From contig NZ_JAIZZH010000002.1 in assembly GCF_020421205.1 (NCBI RefSeq), positions 620,001-684,000 on the forward strand: a stretch of DNA of 64,000 nt, written 5' to 3'. Positions within the stretch are counted from its first letter, which is position 1. Every line of letters begins with the position of its first letter. Below the pieces are notes generated by a model. It saw nothing but the letters and a program-made list of their open reading frames with translations, was not told the origin of the DNA and did no database searches. Positions 25,772-33,461 of this stretch are shown piece by piece. The position numbers were made by a program, and so were the translations under genes. The DNA comes from Hymenobacter pini. GTDB lineage: Bacteria; Bacteroidota; Bacteroidia; Cytophagales; Hymenobacteraceae.

Positions 25772-25825
25772 GTGCCCCGTAATCGACTGCCGGCCAGCGA
25801 AGCTGGGCAGTTGATTACGGGGCAC
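25772..25825. terminator. Bidirectional terminator hairpin
   Basis: GTGCCCCGTAATCGACTGCC (25772-25791) is complementary to 25806-25825 with one mismatch, between the convergent secreted-protein and nitroreductase genes. Confidence 0.8.
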
Positions 25826-25846
25826 TTGCACTTTCGGTCGGCGCTA

Positions 25847-26548
25847 TTACTCCGACTGGTTTGCCAGGGCCGGCGTACTGGTTTGAGGCTGATCCTTGGC
25901 GGTAGCTACGTCGGCCAGCGTCAACTCACTAACAAACTCCTCCATTGGGGTACGCACCTTTTTCATGTTCACCAGCCAGTCCTCTGCCTCCTGCCGGTAC
26001 CCGAGCGGCAACAGTACCGTGCTGCGGTAGCCGCTACCCTTCAGCTGCAGCAGGGTATCCAGCTGGTCGGCGTTGAAGCCTTCGATGGGCGTCGCGTCCA
26101 CCCGCTGTTCCGCCGCTGCCGTAATGGCCATGGCAAAGGCAATATAGCTTTGCTTGGCCGCGTGATGGGCCTGCCACTCGGTACCCAGCGGCTCGTACAT
26201 AGCCAGCAGGTTCTGCTTGTACTCCGCCATGGTCTGGTACGGCAGGCCCCGCTGGTCCATAGTGTAGTTGAAGACGCGCGAAATGCGCTCTTCACTGTAG
26301 CCATCCCAGGCCGCAAACACCAGCAGGTGGGAGCAGTCCGTAATCTGGCTCTGGTTGAAGGCGACTTCTCGTACTTTCGCCAGCAGTGCGGGGTCGGAGA
26401 TAACCAGGATTTTGTAGGGCTGCAACCCGGAGGAGGAAGGGGCCAGCCGGGCCGCTTCCAGAATGTAGGCCAATTTGTCGGCGGGGACGCGCGCTCCGCT
26501 CATTTTTTTGGTGGCGTAGCGCCACGTCAGATCCTCAAGTAAGGGCAT
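25847..26548 (-). CDS. Nitroreductase family oxidoreductase (NfsB-like)
   Basis: A protein of 233 residues from the ATG at 26548. It shows the nitroreductase FMN-binding pattern: WRYATKKMSG near the N-terminus, ARLAPSSSGLQPYKILVIS, and the late PIEGFNADQLDTLL segment followed by VLLPLGYR. It probably reduces quinones, nitro compounds or similar electrophiles with NAD(P)H. A longer in-frame start would cover the neighbouring regulator's promoter, so it was rejected. It is divergent from an HxlR-type regulator, a common pairing in which the regulator controls the reductase in response to electrophiles. Confidence 0.9.
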   Translation of the reverse strand: MPLLEDLTWRYATKKMSGARVPADKLAYILEAARLAPSSSGLQPYKILVISDPALLAKVREVAFNQSQITDCSHLLVFAAWDGYSEERISRVFNYTMDQRGLPYQTMAEYKQNLLAMYEPLGTEWQAHHAAKQSYIAFAMAITAAAEQRVDATPIEGFNADQLDTLLQLKGSGYRSTVLLPLGYRQEAEDWLVNMKKVRTPMEEFVSELTLADVATAKDQPQTSTPALANQSE

Positions 26549-26580
26549 GTTCAACAGGGTTGGAAAGAAAATATCCGGGG

Positions 26581-26617
26581 CAAAGGTAGAGCCCTGCACT
26601 GGCAAAGTGTACCTTTG
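26581..26617. promoter_or_regulatory. Divergent -7 boxes between nitroreductase and HxlR genes
   Basis: On the minus strand TACCTTTG (26588-26581) and on the plus strand TACCTTTG (26610-26617) are both perfect -7 boxes, facing outwards 21 bases apart. The interval (TGTACCTTTGTGACAAAAAG) has imperfect symmetry and is a natural HxlR binding place. Confidence 0.5.
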
Positions 26618-26678
26618 TGACAAAAAGTAACCGTGACATGCGCGGCCCTTTGGTGACGTACAGGTAACCACTATCCTC

Positions 26679-27044
26679 ATGGAGAAAACTTCGGCAAACC
26701 CGTCCTTCAGCAGTGCCTGTGCCCGGCGCATGCGCGCTATCGATGACACGCTCGACATCCTGAGCGGCAAGTGGAAGCTCGCCATTATTGCCCGCCTATG
26801 CCACCAGCCGATGCGCTATTCGGCCCTGCTGCGGGACGTAACAGGCATCTCCGGCAAGGTGCTGAGCCGCGAGCTGCAGGATCTGGAAACTAATGGGCTG
26901 ATTGTGCGCCACGTGGCCCTGAGCAAACCCCTGACCGTCACCTACAGCATTTCCGACACCGGCCGCTCGCTCACAGCCCTGACCGATAGCCTGGCAGATT
27001 GGGGGCTGGCCCACCGCGCCCGTATGATGCAGGCCACCGAGTAG
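26679..27044 (+). CDS. HxlR family transcriptional regulator
   Basis: A protein of 121 residues with a winged helix: the HxlR motif DILSGKWKLAIIARLCHQPM, then MRYSALLRDVTGISGKVLSRELQDLE (recognition helix), and the wing VTYSISDTGRSLTAL. It has a Cys at residue 14 (SSACARRM), and redox-sensing HxlR proteins often use a single conserved Cys near this point. It probably controls its own gene and the divergent nitroreductase gene. The ligand is not known. Confidence 0.92.
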   Translation: MEKTSANPSFSSACARRMRAIDDTLDILSGKWKLAIIARLCHQPMRYSALLRDVTGISGKVLSRELQDLETNGLIVRHVALSKPLTVTYSISDTGRSLTALTDSLADWGLAHRARMMQATE

Positions 27045-27087
27045 TTTTTTCCACTTGGCGCAAGGTTCTAGCAGTGGTGCGGCACTC

Positions 27088-27119
27088 GTCAACTGGTGCT
27101 GCCCGCAGCACCAGTTGAC
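27088..27119. terminator. Perfect 15-base hairpin between convergent genes
   Basis: GTCAACTGGTGCTGC (27088-27102) and GCAGCACCAGTTGAC (27105-27119) are exact complements with a 2-base loop. No T-tract, so it may be a factor-assisted terminator or a binding palindrome. Confidence 0.6.
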
Positions 27120-27205
27120 ATCCGGAACTATCTGCTCGGAGCCAATAAAGGCTTAACGTCATAGCTGCTTCCATGCCGGAGAGGCAAGTACGGAGTTATC
27201 CCAAG

Positions 27206-27838
27206 CTAGCGGAGTGATATGGCCGTGGAATAGGGCGCAACAACCTGCCAGCCCAGGCTCAGATACAGCGCGCGGCCGTCCTCCGTTGCCACCAGCAAAC
27301 GCTCTTTCACGCCGGCTTCCACGGCCAGGGCGTCGAGGCCGCGCATTAAGTAGGTGGCCAGCCCTTTGCGCCGATGCGCTTCCAGGGTTTTAACTCGGTC
27401 GAAAACCGCCGTTCCCTGGTGCAGCACAATCCGCCCGGTTGCTGCCGTTTGGCCGGTTTCATCCAGTACGCTGAGTACCGTGGCTCCCAATTCGGCGGTT
27501 AGCTGCGCGCGGTATCCGGTGAGTAAGCAGTTGGGGCCGGCCATAGCCCCAGAGCAAGACATCAAGTAGCGGGGACTTTCCAGCTGCCAGACGGCGGACA
27601 GAGCGCGCCGCAGCTGCGCCGGCTCAACCGTGGCCTTCAGGTGCACAAACGGCTCCCGGATGCCGGCGGCGCAGGCCTTCAGGGCTTGCCCAGCATCCGT
27701 GAATACATAGCGTCGCACCTGCTCGGGCCAGCCAACTTTTACCATCAATCCGCCCTGATAAGGTTGAGGCAGCGGCAAGCCCCGCGACATACTCCACCCA
27801 ATTAACCAGCGCTCCAGTACATCCAAGTCTACGTTCAT
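27206..27838 (-). CDS. GNAT family N-acetyltransferase
   Basis: A protein of 210 residues from the ATG at 27838. The C-terminal half is a GNAT fold with the acetyl-CoA loop in AHRRKGLATYLMRGLDALA and the final YLSLGWQ element. The N-terminal half (about residues 1-110, RWLIGWSMSRGLPLP) is a further domain often found fused to GNAT in Bacteroidota, so the enzyme may have a two-domain GNAT-like build. The substrate is unknown. An upstream in-frame extension to 28060 has no support. A -7 box TATGTTTG lies at 27868-27861, about 25 bases before the start. Confidence 0.85.
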   Translation of the reverse strand: MNVDLDVLERWLIGWSMSRGLPLPQPYQGGLMVKVGWPEQVRRYVFTDAGQALKACAAGIREPFVHLKATVEPAQLRRALSAVWQLESPRYLMSCSGAMAGPNCLLTGYRAQLTAELGATVLSVLDETGQTAATGRIVLHQGTAVFDRVKTLEAHRRKGLATYLMRGLDALAVEAGVKERLLVATEDGRALYLSLGWQVVAPYSTAISLR

Positions 27839-27860
27839 AGCATCATGCAATAGCGCAAAA

Positions 27861-27868
27861 CAAACATA
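27861..27868 (-). promoter_or_regulatory. -7 box TATGTTTG of the GNAT gene
   Basis: On the minus strand TATGTTTG matches TAnnTTTG exactly, 23 bases from the ATG. No clear -33 element. Confidence 0.5.
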
Positions 27869-27869
27869 T

Positions 27870-28164
27870 GTGAGGTTTGCAGCAGCATGTTGCTCAGGGC
27901 AGACTGCGCGCCATTGGGCTGGCCTGCCCGGCGTAGTCCGGCACCTCGTTGCGTACTTTCCGGCGTTCCTCAAAAACGTTGCCTTCACTGACGCAGAGTT
28001 TGATTCGGCTGCATTTGCCTCCAGCGCCAGTCCGCTGGTTGCGCCGGACATCCTGCGCACCGCCCTTGTTGATTGGTAGCTGCCCGGCGTACAACATGCC
28101 CTGACTCACCGGTTTGGAGCTGTTGTCTAGTGGGGTTTGAAGTAACGTCGATTATCTGCTCAAG
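27870..28164. other. Gene-free stretch of about 300 bases
   Basis: Three open frames overlap here (minus 27894-28109 among them) with basic, Arg-rich translations that look vaguely like a decayed transposase or shadow. None has a recognisable motif. Nothing else seen. Confidence 0.4.
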
Positions 28165-28208
28165 CCAACAAATGGGCCGGAAGCTTACGCTGCCGGCCTA
28201 TTTGTTGG
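28165..28208. terminator. Terminator hairpin after the pectate lyase gene
   Basis: CCAACAAATGGGCCGG (28165-28180) pairs with CCGGCCTATTTGTTGG (28193-28208) with one mismatch. Confidence 0.7.
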
Positions 28209-28221
28209 CTGTTAAGCCACG

Positions 28222-29091
28222 CTAGTAAATTCGGTAGAACAGGGTTTTGCCGTTGCCGGTGCCTCCGCTGCCCGTGGTGGTAATATGGCCGGTGTTGCCG
28301 TTGCCATCGTAGCCGCTGGCTTTGTTGTAGCTGCTGGTGCAGCCCGTAACGGTGTGGGCAATGGTTTGGCCGGCGCTGCCCAGCTTGAAGCCGTTGCCGT
28401 CGCCGTTGCCCCCGAAACCGTTGTTGGTGGCCATGCAGTTGGTGATGGTTACGGTGTAGGGCTGGCCGTACAGGTCCCAGCCGTCATCGGAGTTGTGGTT
28501 AGCCGTGCAGTTGTCGAACTTGTTGTTGCGGCCCGCCGAGAGCTTACAGGCGAAACCATCGGCGTTTTCGCCCCCGTTGGCCGTGTCGTAGTTCTCGGTA
28601 GAAGTGCAGTAGCTGATGAGGTTATCGTGGGCGCCGTTGTACACCTGCAGGCCCGAGTCTTTGTTGGCCGTGGTGGTTACCTTGTATACGTAGTTGTAGC
28701 CGCCCTGCTGAAACACCAGTCCGCAGTCGGGGGCGTTTTTGATGACCATATTGGTGATGTTCCAGTAGCTGCCGTTCACCTTCACGCCCCAGCCCGAGCT
28801 GATGCCGGAGCAATCCAGCGTGCCGCCGGTGAAGTTGATTTTGGCGCTGCTGGTGCCGCTATTCAGCAGCTGCAGGGTGCTGGTAAGCCGGATGGTGCCG
28901 CTGATGGTGATAATGTCGCCGGGCCGGGCGTTGCTGATGGCCGTACGCAACGCCGCTTCGGAGGTAACCGTGGTGTTCACATTGGCCGACTGGGCCGTGG
29001 CCGAGGGGGTAGTAGGCAGGGAGGGGTCCTGCTGCTTGCTGCACGCGGCCGTAGCCAACGCCAGCAAAGCCAGCTTTGCAAGTGTTTTCAT
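28222..29091 (-). CDS. Pectate lyase-like right-handed beta-helix lipoprotein (PL9 type)
   Basis: A protein of 289 residues from the ATG at 29091, with a lipoprotein signal (LAKLALLALATAACS). The mature part is a parallel beta-helix with short rungs (NITNMVIKN, LISYCTSTENYD, KFDNCTANHNSDDGWDLYG). It has the Asp-rich PL9 calcium site: Asp in ENADGFACKL, the DDGWD cluster and a following Lys in NGNGFKLG that matches the catalytic base position of Pel9A-type lyases. The likely role is cleavage of polygalacturonate at the cell surface. The N-terminal 58 residues of the longer frame are not coding. It is divergent from hutH. Confidence 0.86.
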   Translation of the reverse strand: MKTLAKLALLALATAACSKQQDPSLPTTPSATAQSANVNTTVTSEAALRTAISNARPGDIITISGTIRLTSTLQLLNSGTSSAKINFTGGTLDCSGISSGWGVKVNGSYWNITNMVIKNAPDCGLVFQQGGYNYVYKVTTTANKDSGLQVYNGAHDNLISYCTSTENYDTANGGENADGFACKLSAGRNNKFDNCTANHNSDDGWDLYGQPYTVTITNCMATNNGFGGNGDGNGFKLGSAGQTIAHTVTGCTSSYNKASGYDGNGNTGHITTTGSGGTGNGKTLFYRIY

Positions 29092-29142
29092 GTGGGAGTT
29101 GGTGGGTTGTGGAAAAGATGTAAGCGCTTGACTAGTCGGGGA

Positions 29143-29150
29143 TAAAGCTA
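29143..29150 (-). promoter_or_regulatory. -7-like box TAGCTTTA of the pectate lyase gene
   Basis: TAGCTTTA on the minus strand about 52 bases before the ATG; one base off TAnnTTTG. The palindrome at 29196 lies about 45 bases upstream of it. Confidence 0.35.
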
Positions 29151-29195
29151 TTGTTCGGCTTCCCGTTCGGTTCCGGCCGCGGCCGATAAAAATGC

Positions 29196-29231
29196 GCACA
29201 CGTTGCCGGCATCGTTCACGGCAACGTGTGC
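29196..29231. promoter_or_regulatory. 13-base perfect inverted repeat between pectate lyase and hutH genes
   Basis: GCACACGTTGCCG (29196-29208) and CGGCAACGTGTGC (29219-29231) are exact complements with a 10-base spacer and no T-tract. The centre-to-centre spacing of two turns suits a dimeric regulator at a divergent promoter. The rest of 29092-29459 holds only promoter-like sequence. Confidence 0.5.
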
Positions 29232-29459
29232 AGACACCGGGTGCGGTTTTTGCGGCTTCTCGCAACAAGCCAGGCAGTTACCCGTGCAGCACTGGTTCAT
29301 TCGGCAATTTCTCGGCCCCTTATTTTCGGGATTACCCAGGGAAATCTACTGGCCCGCTACCGCGCGCATGCTACCGGCGCCCTGCCATCCACCCGATTTG
29401 AACTGCTAACTTGGGGCCCCAAAGTCGGCTTCGCACCCACCGCCGCCTCGTTCTGCTTC

Positions 29460-30962
29460 ATGTCCAGCCCGTTTCAGCTTACTCCCTCCCACCCGCTCAC
29501 CCTGGCCACGCTGGCCGATGTACTGCGCCACCGCCGCCCCGTGCAGCTTTCCGATGAGGCCCGCCAGCAGGTGGACGCCTGCTACCACTACCTGCACGAC
29601 CGGCTGGAGCGCACCCCCGAGGCGGTTATCTACGGCATCAACACCGGCTTTGGCTCCCTCTGCGACAAAGCCATTCCAGCCAGCCAGCGCCAGCAGCTCC
29701 AGCAGAACCTGATGATGTCGCACGCCTGCGGCACGGGCGAGGAAGTGCCGGCCGAGCTGGTGCGGCTGATGCTGCTACTCAAAGCCCAAAGCCTGAGCTA
29801 CGGCCACAGCGGCGTGCAGGTGAGCACCGTGCAGCGCCTGCTTGATTTCTACAACCGAGGCATGCTGCCGGTGGTGTACCAGCAAGGCTCCCTGGGGGCC
29901 AGCGGCGACCTGGCGCCGCTGGCCCACCTGTGCCTACCCTTGCTGGGCTTGGGCGAGGTGCACTACGAAGGCTACCGCCTGGCCGCCGCCGATGCCATGA
30001 GTTTGTTCAGCTGGCAGCCCCTCACCCTGGAAGCCAAGGAAGGCTTGGCTCTGCTTAATGGCACCCAGTTTATGCTGTCCTACGCCGTGCATGGGCTGCT
30101 GCGGGCCCAGCACTTGCTGCGCGCCGCCGACTACATCGGAACCCTGTCGTTGGAGGCATTTGATGGGCGCAATGAGCCGTTTGATGAGCGTTTGCACCGC
30201 ATCCGGCCTCATGCGGGCCAGCTGGCCGTGGCCGGGCGCATTCGGGAACTGCTGGCGGGCTCGGAGCTACAGGCCCAGCCCAAAGTAGCCGTGCAGGACC
30301 CCTACTCGTTCCGGTGCATGCCCCAGGTGCACGGCGCTTCCCACGATGCCCTGGCGTACGTGCAGCAGGTAGTGGAAACCGAGTGCAACGCCGTGACGGA
30401 CAACCCCAATATCTTCCCCGATGATGACGCCATTCTGAGCGGGGGCAACTTCCACGGGCAGCCGTTGGCATTGGCCCTGGATATGCTGGCCATTGCCACG
30501 GCCGAGCTGGGCAGTATCTCCCAGCAGCGTACTACCCAGCTCATCGGCGGGCAGCGGGGCCTGCCGCCCTTCCTGGTGGCCGAGCCGGGCCTGAACTCGG
30601 GCCTCATGATTCCGCAGTACACCGCCGCCGGTATTGTCAGCCAGAACAAGCAGCTGTGCACTCCCGCCTCAGTGGATAGCGTGGTGAGCAGCAACGGTCA
30701 GGAAGACCACGTGAGCATGGGGGCCAACGCCGCTACCAAAGCCCTGCGGGTGGTGCAGAACGTGGAGCAGCTGCTGGGCATTGAGCTGCTGAACGCGGCC
30801 CAGGCTTTGGAATTCCGCCGCCCCGCCCGCACCTCCGAGCCGTTGGAAGCCCTGCTGACTGCTTTCCGAGAGAAGGTGCCCTTTGTGAACCAGGACCGGG
30901 TGCTCTACCCCGATTTGCACGCCGCCGCGGCATTTGTGCGGGACTACAGTTTCGGGTTATAG
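29460..30962 (+). CDS. hutH: Histidine ammonia-lyase
   Basis: A protein of 500 residues from the ATG at 29460. The self-forming MIO cofactor triad A147-S148-G149 sits in GSLGASGDLAPLAH. The catalytic Tyr is in YGINTGFGSLCD, and the family blocks NGTQ, QDPYSFRCMPQVHGA, NPNIF and QYTAAGIVSQNK are intact. It turns L-histidine into urocanate and ammonia. The frame extends to 29226, but that segment has no counterpart in the family. The hutU, hutI and hutG partners are not in the window. Tyrosine ammonia-lyase is a less likely alternative; the residues after YGINTGFG look HAL-like. Confidence 0.93.
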   Translation: MSSPFQLTPSHPLTLATLADVLRHRRPVQLSDEARQQVDACYHYLHDRLERTPEAVIYGINTGFGSLCDKAIPASQRQQLQQNLMMSHACGTGEEVPAELVRLMLLLKAQSLSYGHSGVQVSTVQRLLDFYNRGMLPVVYQQGSLGASGDLAPLAHLCLPLLGLGEVHYEGYRLAAADAMSLFSWQPLTLEAKEGLALLNGTQFMLSYAVHGLLRAQHLLRAADYIGTLSLEAFDGRNEPFDERLHRIRPHAGQLAVAGRIRELLAGSELQAQPKVAVQDPYSFRCMPQVHGASHDALAYVQQVVETECNAVTDNPNIFPDDDAILSGGNFHGQPLALALDMLAIATAELGSISQQRTTQLIGGQRGLPPFLVAEPGLNSGLMIPQYTAAGIVSQNKQLCTPASVDSVVSSNGQEDHVSMGANAATKALRVVQNVEQLLGIELLNAAQALEFRRPARTSEPLEALLTAFREKVPFVNQDRVLYPDLHAAAAFVRDYSFGL

Positions 30963-31030
30963 CGTACCCCAACGCCTCATTTCGTTACTTTAGCCCCGCC
31001 CGGACACGCAATCGGGCGGGTGCTTCGTTT

Positions 31031-32974
31031 ATGGGCCGGATGAACCGACTGTTGTTGCTGGTAGTATTGCTGCTTGGCCTGGCCACCACCGGGTGGGCCC
31101 AGGGGTGCGTGCCCACGCCCAACTCGGGGGCGTGCTTTAAGACCTATGATGCCGCTACTGGTCAGGAATTGCCCTTCTATCTGTGCGTGGGCCGCGCCGT
31201 GCGCCTGCGCGACTGTAGTGGCAAAAACCTCAATCCCGCCCAGATTTACTACCGCCAAGCCAGCACCATTGTGTGCTCCGGCTTCACCGATACCACCACC
31301 ACCTTCACGCCCACGGCGCCGGGCGTGCTGGTGATTACCCAGAATACCCAAGGCCCACAGGGCGGCAGCCAGGGCATTATCTTCTCCCGCAATTTCGAGG
31401 TCAAGAGCACTCCCCAGCCCACCTTTACGGTAACTACCTGCACGCCTGGCTTCGTGCAGGTAACCGTGACGGATGCTACTTACGACCAGTATTTCGTGCA
31501 GGTGGGCAATGATGCCCCACAGCCAGCCCCACGCAATGTTGCCGTTACGTACCCGGCCACCAACGGCCCGACTTCGGTAACGGTCATTGGGCGCTATACC
31601 CAGACGGGCATTTGCACCGGGGCGGCTACCCGCAGCTTCACGCCCCTGCCCCCACCCCAGCGGCCCGCACTGCGCAACCTGGCCGTGCAGGGCAGCACGG
31701 TGCAGCTCCAGTTTGGGGCCCTGCAACCCGAGTACCAGTACAGCCTGCAGGTGACTGATGCCGCCGCGCCGGGCGGCTACCGCACGGTGGCGGCGGTGCC
31801 TAGTAACTTAACCAGCTTCACGCTCAACAATGCGCCTTTGCCCGGCTGCTACCGGCTGCTGTTGGAGGATAAGTGCCAACCGGCAGTGGTCAGCTCCTCG
31901 TCGTTTGTACTTTGCTCGGTGGCGCTGACAGGCACCACCCAAAACGGCCGCAACCAGCTCAGCTGGACCTCCGGCGGCACCGGCGGCTATACCCTCACCC
32001 GCACCGATGCGGCCGGCGCTACCCTCACCCTGCCCGTACCCGCCGGCACTACTCAGTACACCGATACGGCCGTTACCTGCGGCAGCGTGTACCGGTACCG
32101 TCTCACGCAAACGATGGGCACCACTACTTCCACCTCCGATGAAGTAGCCATTACCACTAGTTCCGGCGCGGCCCCGGCGGCCCCACGGCTGCAGGCCACC
32201 TTCAACCTGCGCAACCAAGTGGAGCTGACGGCCACGCTGGCCCGCAGCCCCAGTGGCGGCCAACTCACGTATCTGCGCAACGGCGAGGAATTACGCACGA
32301 CATCTGCACGCACCCTGCGCGACTCGCTGCTGACGCCTAGTCTGGCTGACCCGCTGTGCTACGCCGTGCGCTTTCAGGATGCTTGTGGCAACCGCTCCGC
32401 CGACAGTGCCCCCGTGTGCCCGGTGCTGCTGGAAGCCCGCGCCGCCAACGATGAAGGCACCACCATCCGGCTGACCTGGACGGCCCTGCGCGGCCTCGAT
32501 GCCACTACGCCCGTCAGCTACCGGGTGCTGACCCTTTCGCCCACCAACGCCGTGCTGCGCAGCGTCTCCGTCGCCACCGGCCTCACCTACCTCGATCTGC
32601 AGCCGCCCCAGGATCAGCAGGTGGTACGCTACCGGGTAGAGGCTACCGGCGGCGGGCTGACGGCAGCCAGCTACTCCAACGTAGCCTCAGTGTCCCGGCA
32701 GGTCAAGCTGTTCGTACCTACAGCCTTTACCCCCAATGGGGATGGCCTGAACGATGTACTGGAGCTGAAGGGCCGGTTCCTCGATAATTTCCGCTTTACC
32801 ATTATTGACCGCAACGGCCAGCAGGTGTTTCAGGCCACCAACCGCGCCCAAACCTGGGACGGCCGCATTGGCAGCGCCCCGCCAGTGCCGGGGGCCTACG
32901 CGTGGCGTTTTGAAGCCGTTGACCAATCCGGCAAACGCACCGTCCAGAGCGGCTCCATTACCATTATCCGGTAG
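31031..32974 (+). CDS. Secreted protein with type-B gliding/T9SS C-terminal domain
   Basis: A protein of 647 residues with signal peptide LLLLVVLLLGLATTGWAQ. The N-terminal part (about 25-190) holds Cys-rich Ig-like modules. The middle has fibronectin-III-like modules with repeated Cys (VCTxx), and the last 90 residues are a type-B sorting domain (FTPNGDGLNDVLELKG, IIDRNGQQVF, PGAYAWRFEAVD). It is exported through Sec and T9SS. The ATG at 31040 (MNRLLLL) is an equally good start. No enzymatic motif is visible, so a structural or adhesive surface role is likely. A TACTTTAG at 30986 is a near -7 box. Confidence 0.88.
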   Translation: MGRMNRLLLLVVLLLGLATTGWAQGCVPTPNSGACFKTYDAATGQELPFYLCVGRAVRLRDCSGKNLNPAQIYYRQASTIVCSGFTDTTTTFTPTAPGVLVITQNTQGPQGGSQGIIFSRNFEVKSTPQPTFTVTTCTPGFVQVTVTDATYDQYFVQVGNDAPQPAPRNVAVTYPATNGPTSVTVIGRYTQTGICTGAATRSFTPLPPPQRPALRNLAVQGSTVQLQFGALQPEYQYSLQVTDAAAPGGYRTVAAVPSNLTSFTLNNAPLPGCYRLLLEDKCQPAVVSSSSFVLCSVALTGTTQNGRNQLSWTSGGTGGYTLTRTDAAGATLTLPVPAGTTQYTDTAVTCGSVYRYRLTQTMGTTTSTSDEVAITTSSGAAPAAPRLQATFNLRNQVELTATLARSPSGGQLTYLRNGEELRTTSARTLRDSLLTPSLADPLCYAVRFQDACGNRSADSAPVCPVLLEARAANDEGTTIRLTWTALRGLDATTPVSYRVLTLSPTNAVLRSVSVATGLTYLDLQPPQDQQVVRYRVEATGGGLTAASYSNVASVSRQVKLFVPTAFTPNGDGLNDVLELKGRFLDNFRFTIIDRNGQQVFQATNRAQTWDGRIGSAPPVPGAYAWRFEAVDQSGKRTVQSGSITIIR

Positions 32975-33125
32975 CGCGTCAGCGTATCAGGCATAGCTCC
33001 AAATCTGCCACCAATGCGCAACAGACCCATCCGGCCTCTGTACGGCGTCCAAAATGGCAGCATCCGGCTTGTGGCCTGAAGCTTGTAGCTTGCGCCATCT
33101 TTACCACCCTAACTACTGCATTCCG

Positions 33126-33461
33126 ATGTTTGATATCATGGGCATGATGGGCAAAATGAAAGAGCTTCAGGAGAAAATGAAGCAGGCCCAGGACCAACTC
33201 CAATACATTACCACCACCGCCGAGTCGGGCGGCGGGCTGGTGCGCGCCACGGCCAACGGCCAGCGCCGCCTGCTAAAGCTGGAAATCGACGAAAGCCTGC
33301 TGCAGCCCCAGGACCGGGACATGCTGGCCGATCTGGTGGTGGCCGCCGTGAACAAGGTGATGGAGGAAGCCGGCGAGAAGGCCAAGGAAGAAATCAAGAG
33401 CAAAACCTCGGGCCTCCTTCCCAACATTCCCGGCCTCGACCTCGGCGGTTTTGGTCTCTAA
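33126..33461 (+). CDS. YbaB/EbfC family nucleoid-associated protein
   Basis: A protein of 111 residues from the ATG at 33126. It has the long N-terminal helix (KMKELQEKMKQAQDQLQYI), the central strand pair (GLVRATANGQRRLLKLEID) and the second helix (LVVAAVNKVMEEA) of the YbaB fold, plus a short Gly/Pro tail. It binds DNA as a dimer. It is often next to recR or dnaX in other bacteria, but here a glycosyltransferase gene starts inside its last codons, so the two are co-transcribed. Role in Hymenobacter not defined. Confidence 0.92.
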   Translation: MFDIMGMMGKMKELQEKMKQAQDQLQYITTTAESGGGLVRATANGQRRLLKLEIDESLLQPQDRDMLADLVVAAVNKVMEEAGEKAKEEIKSKTSGLLPNIPGLDLGGFGL

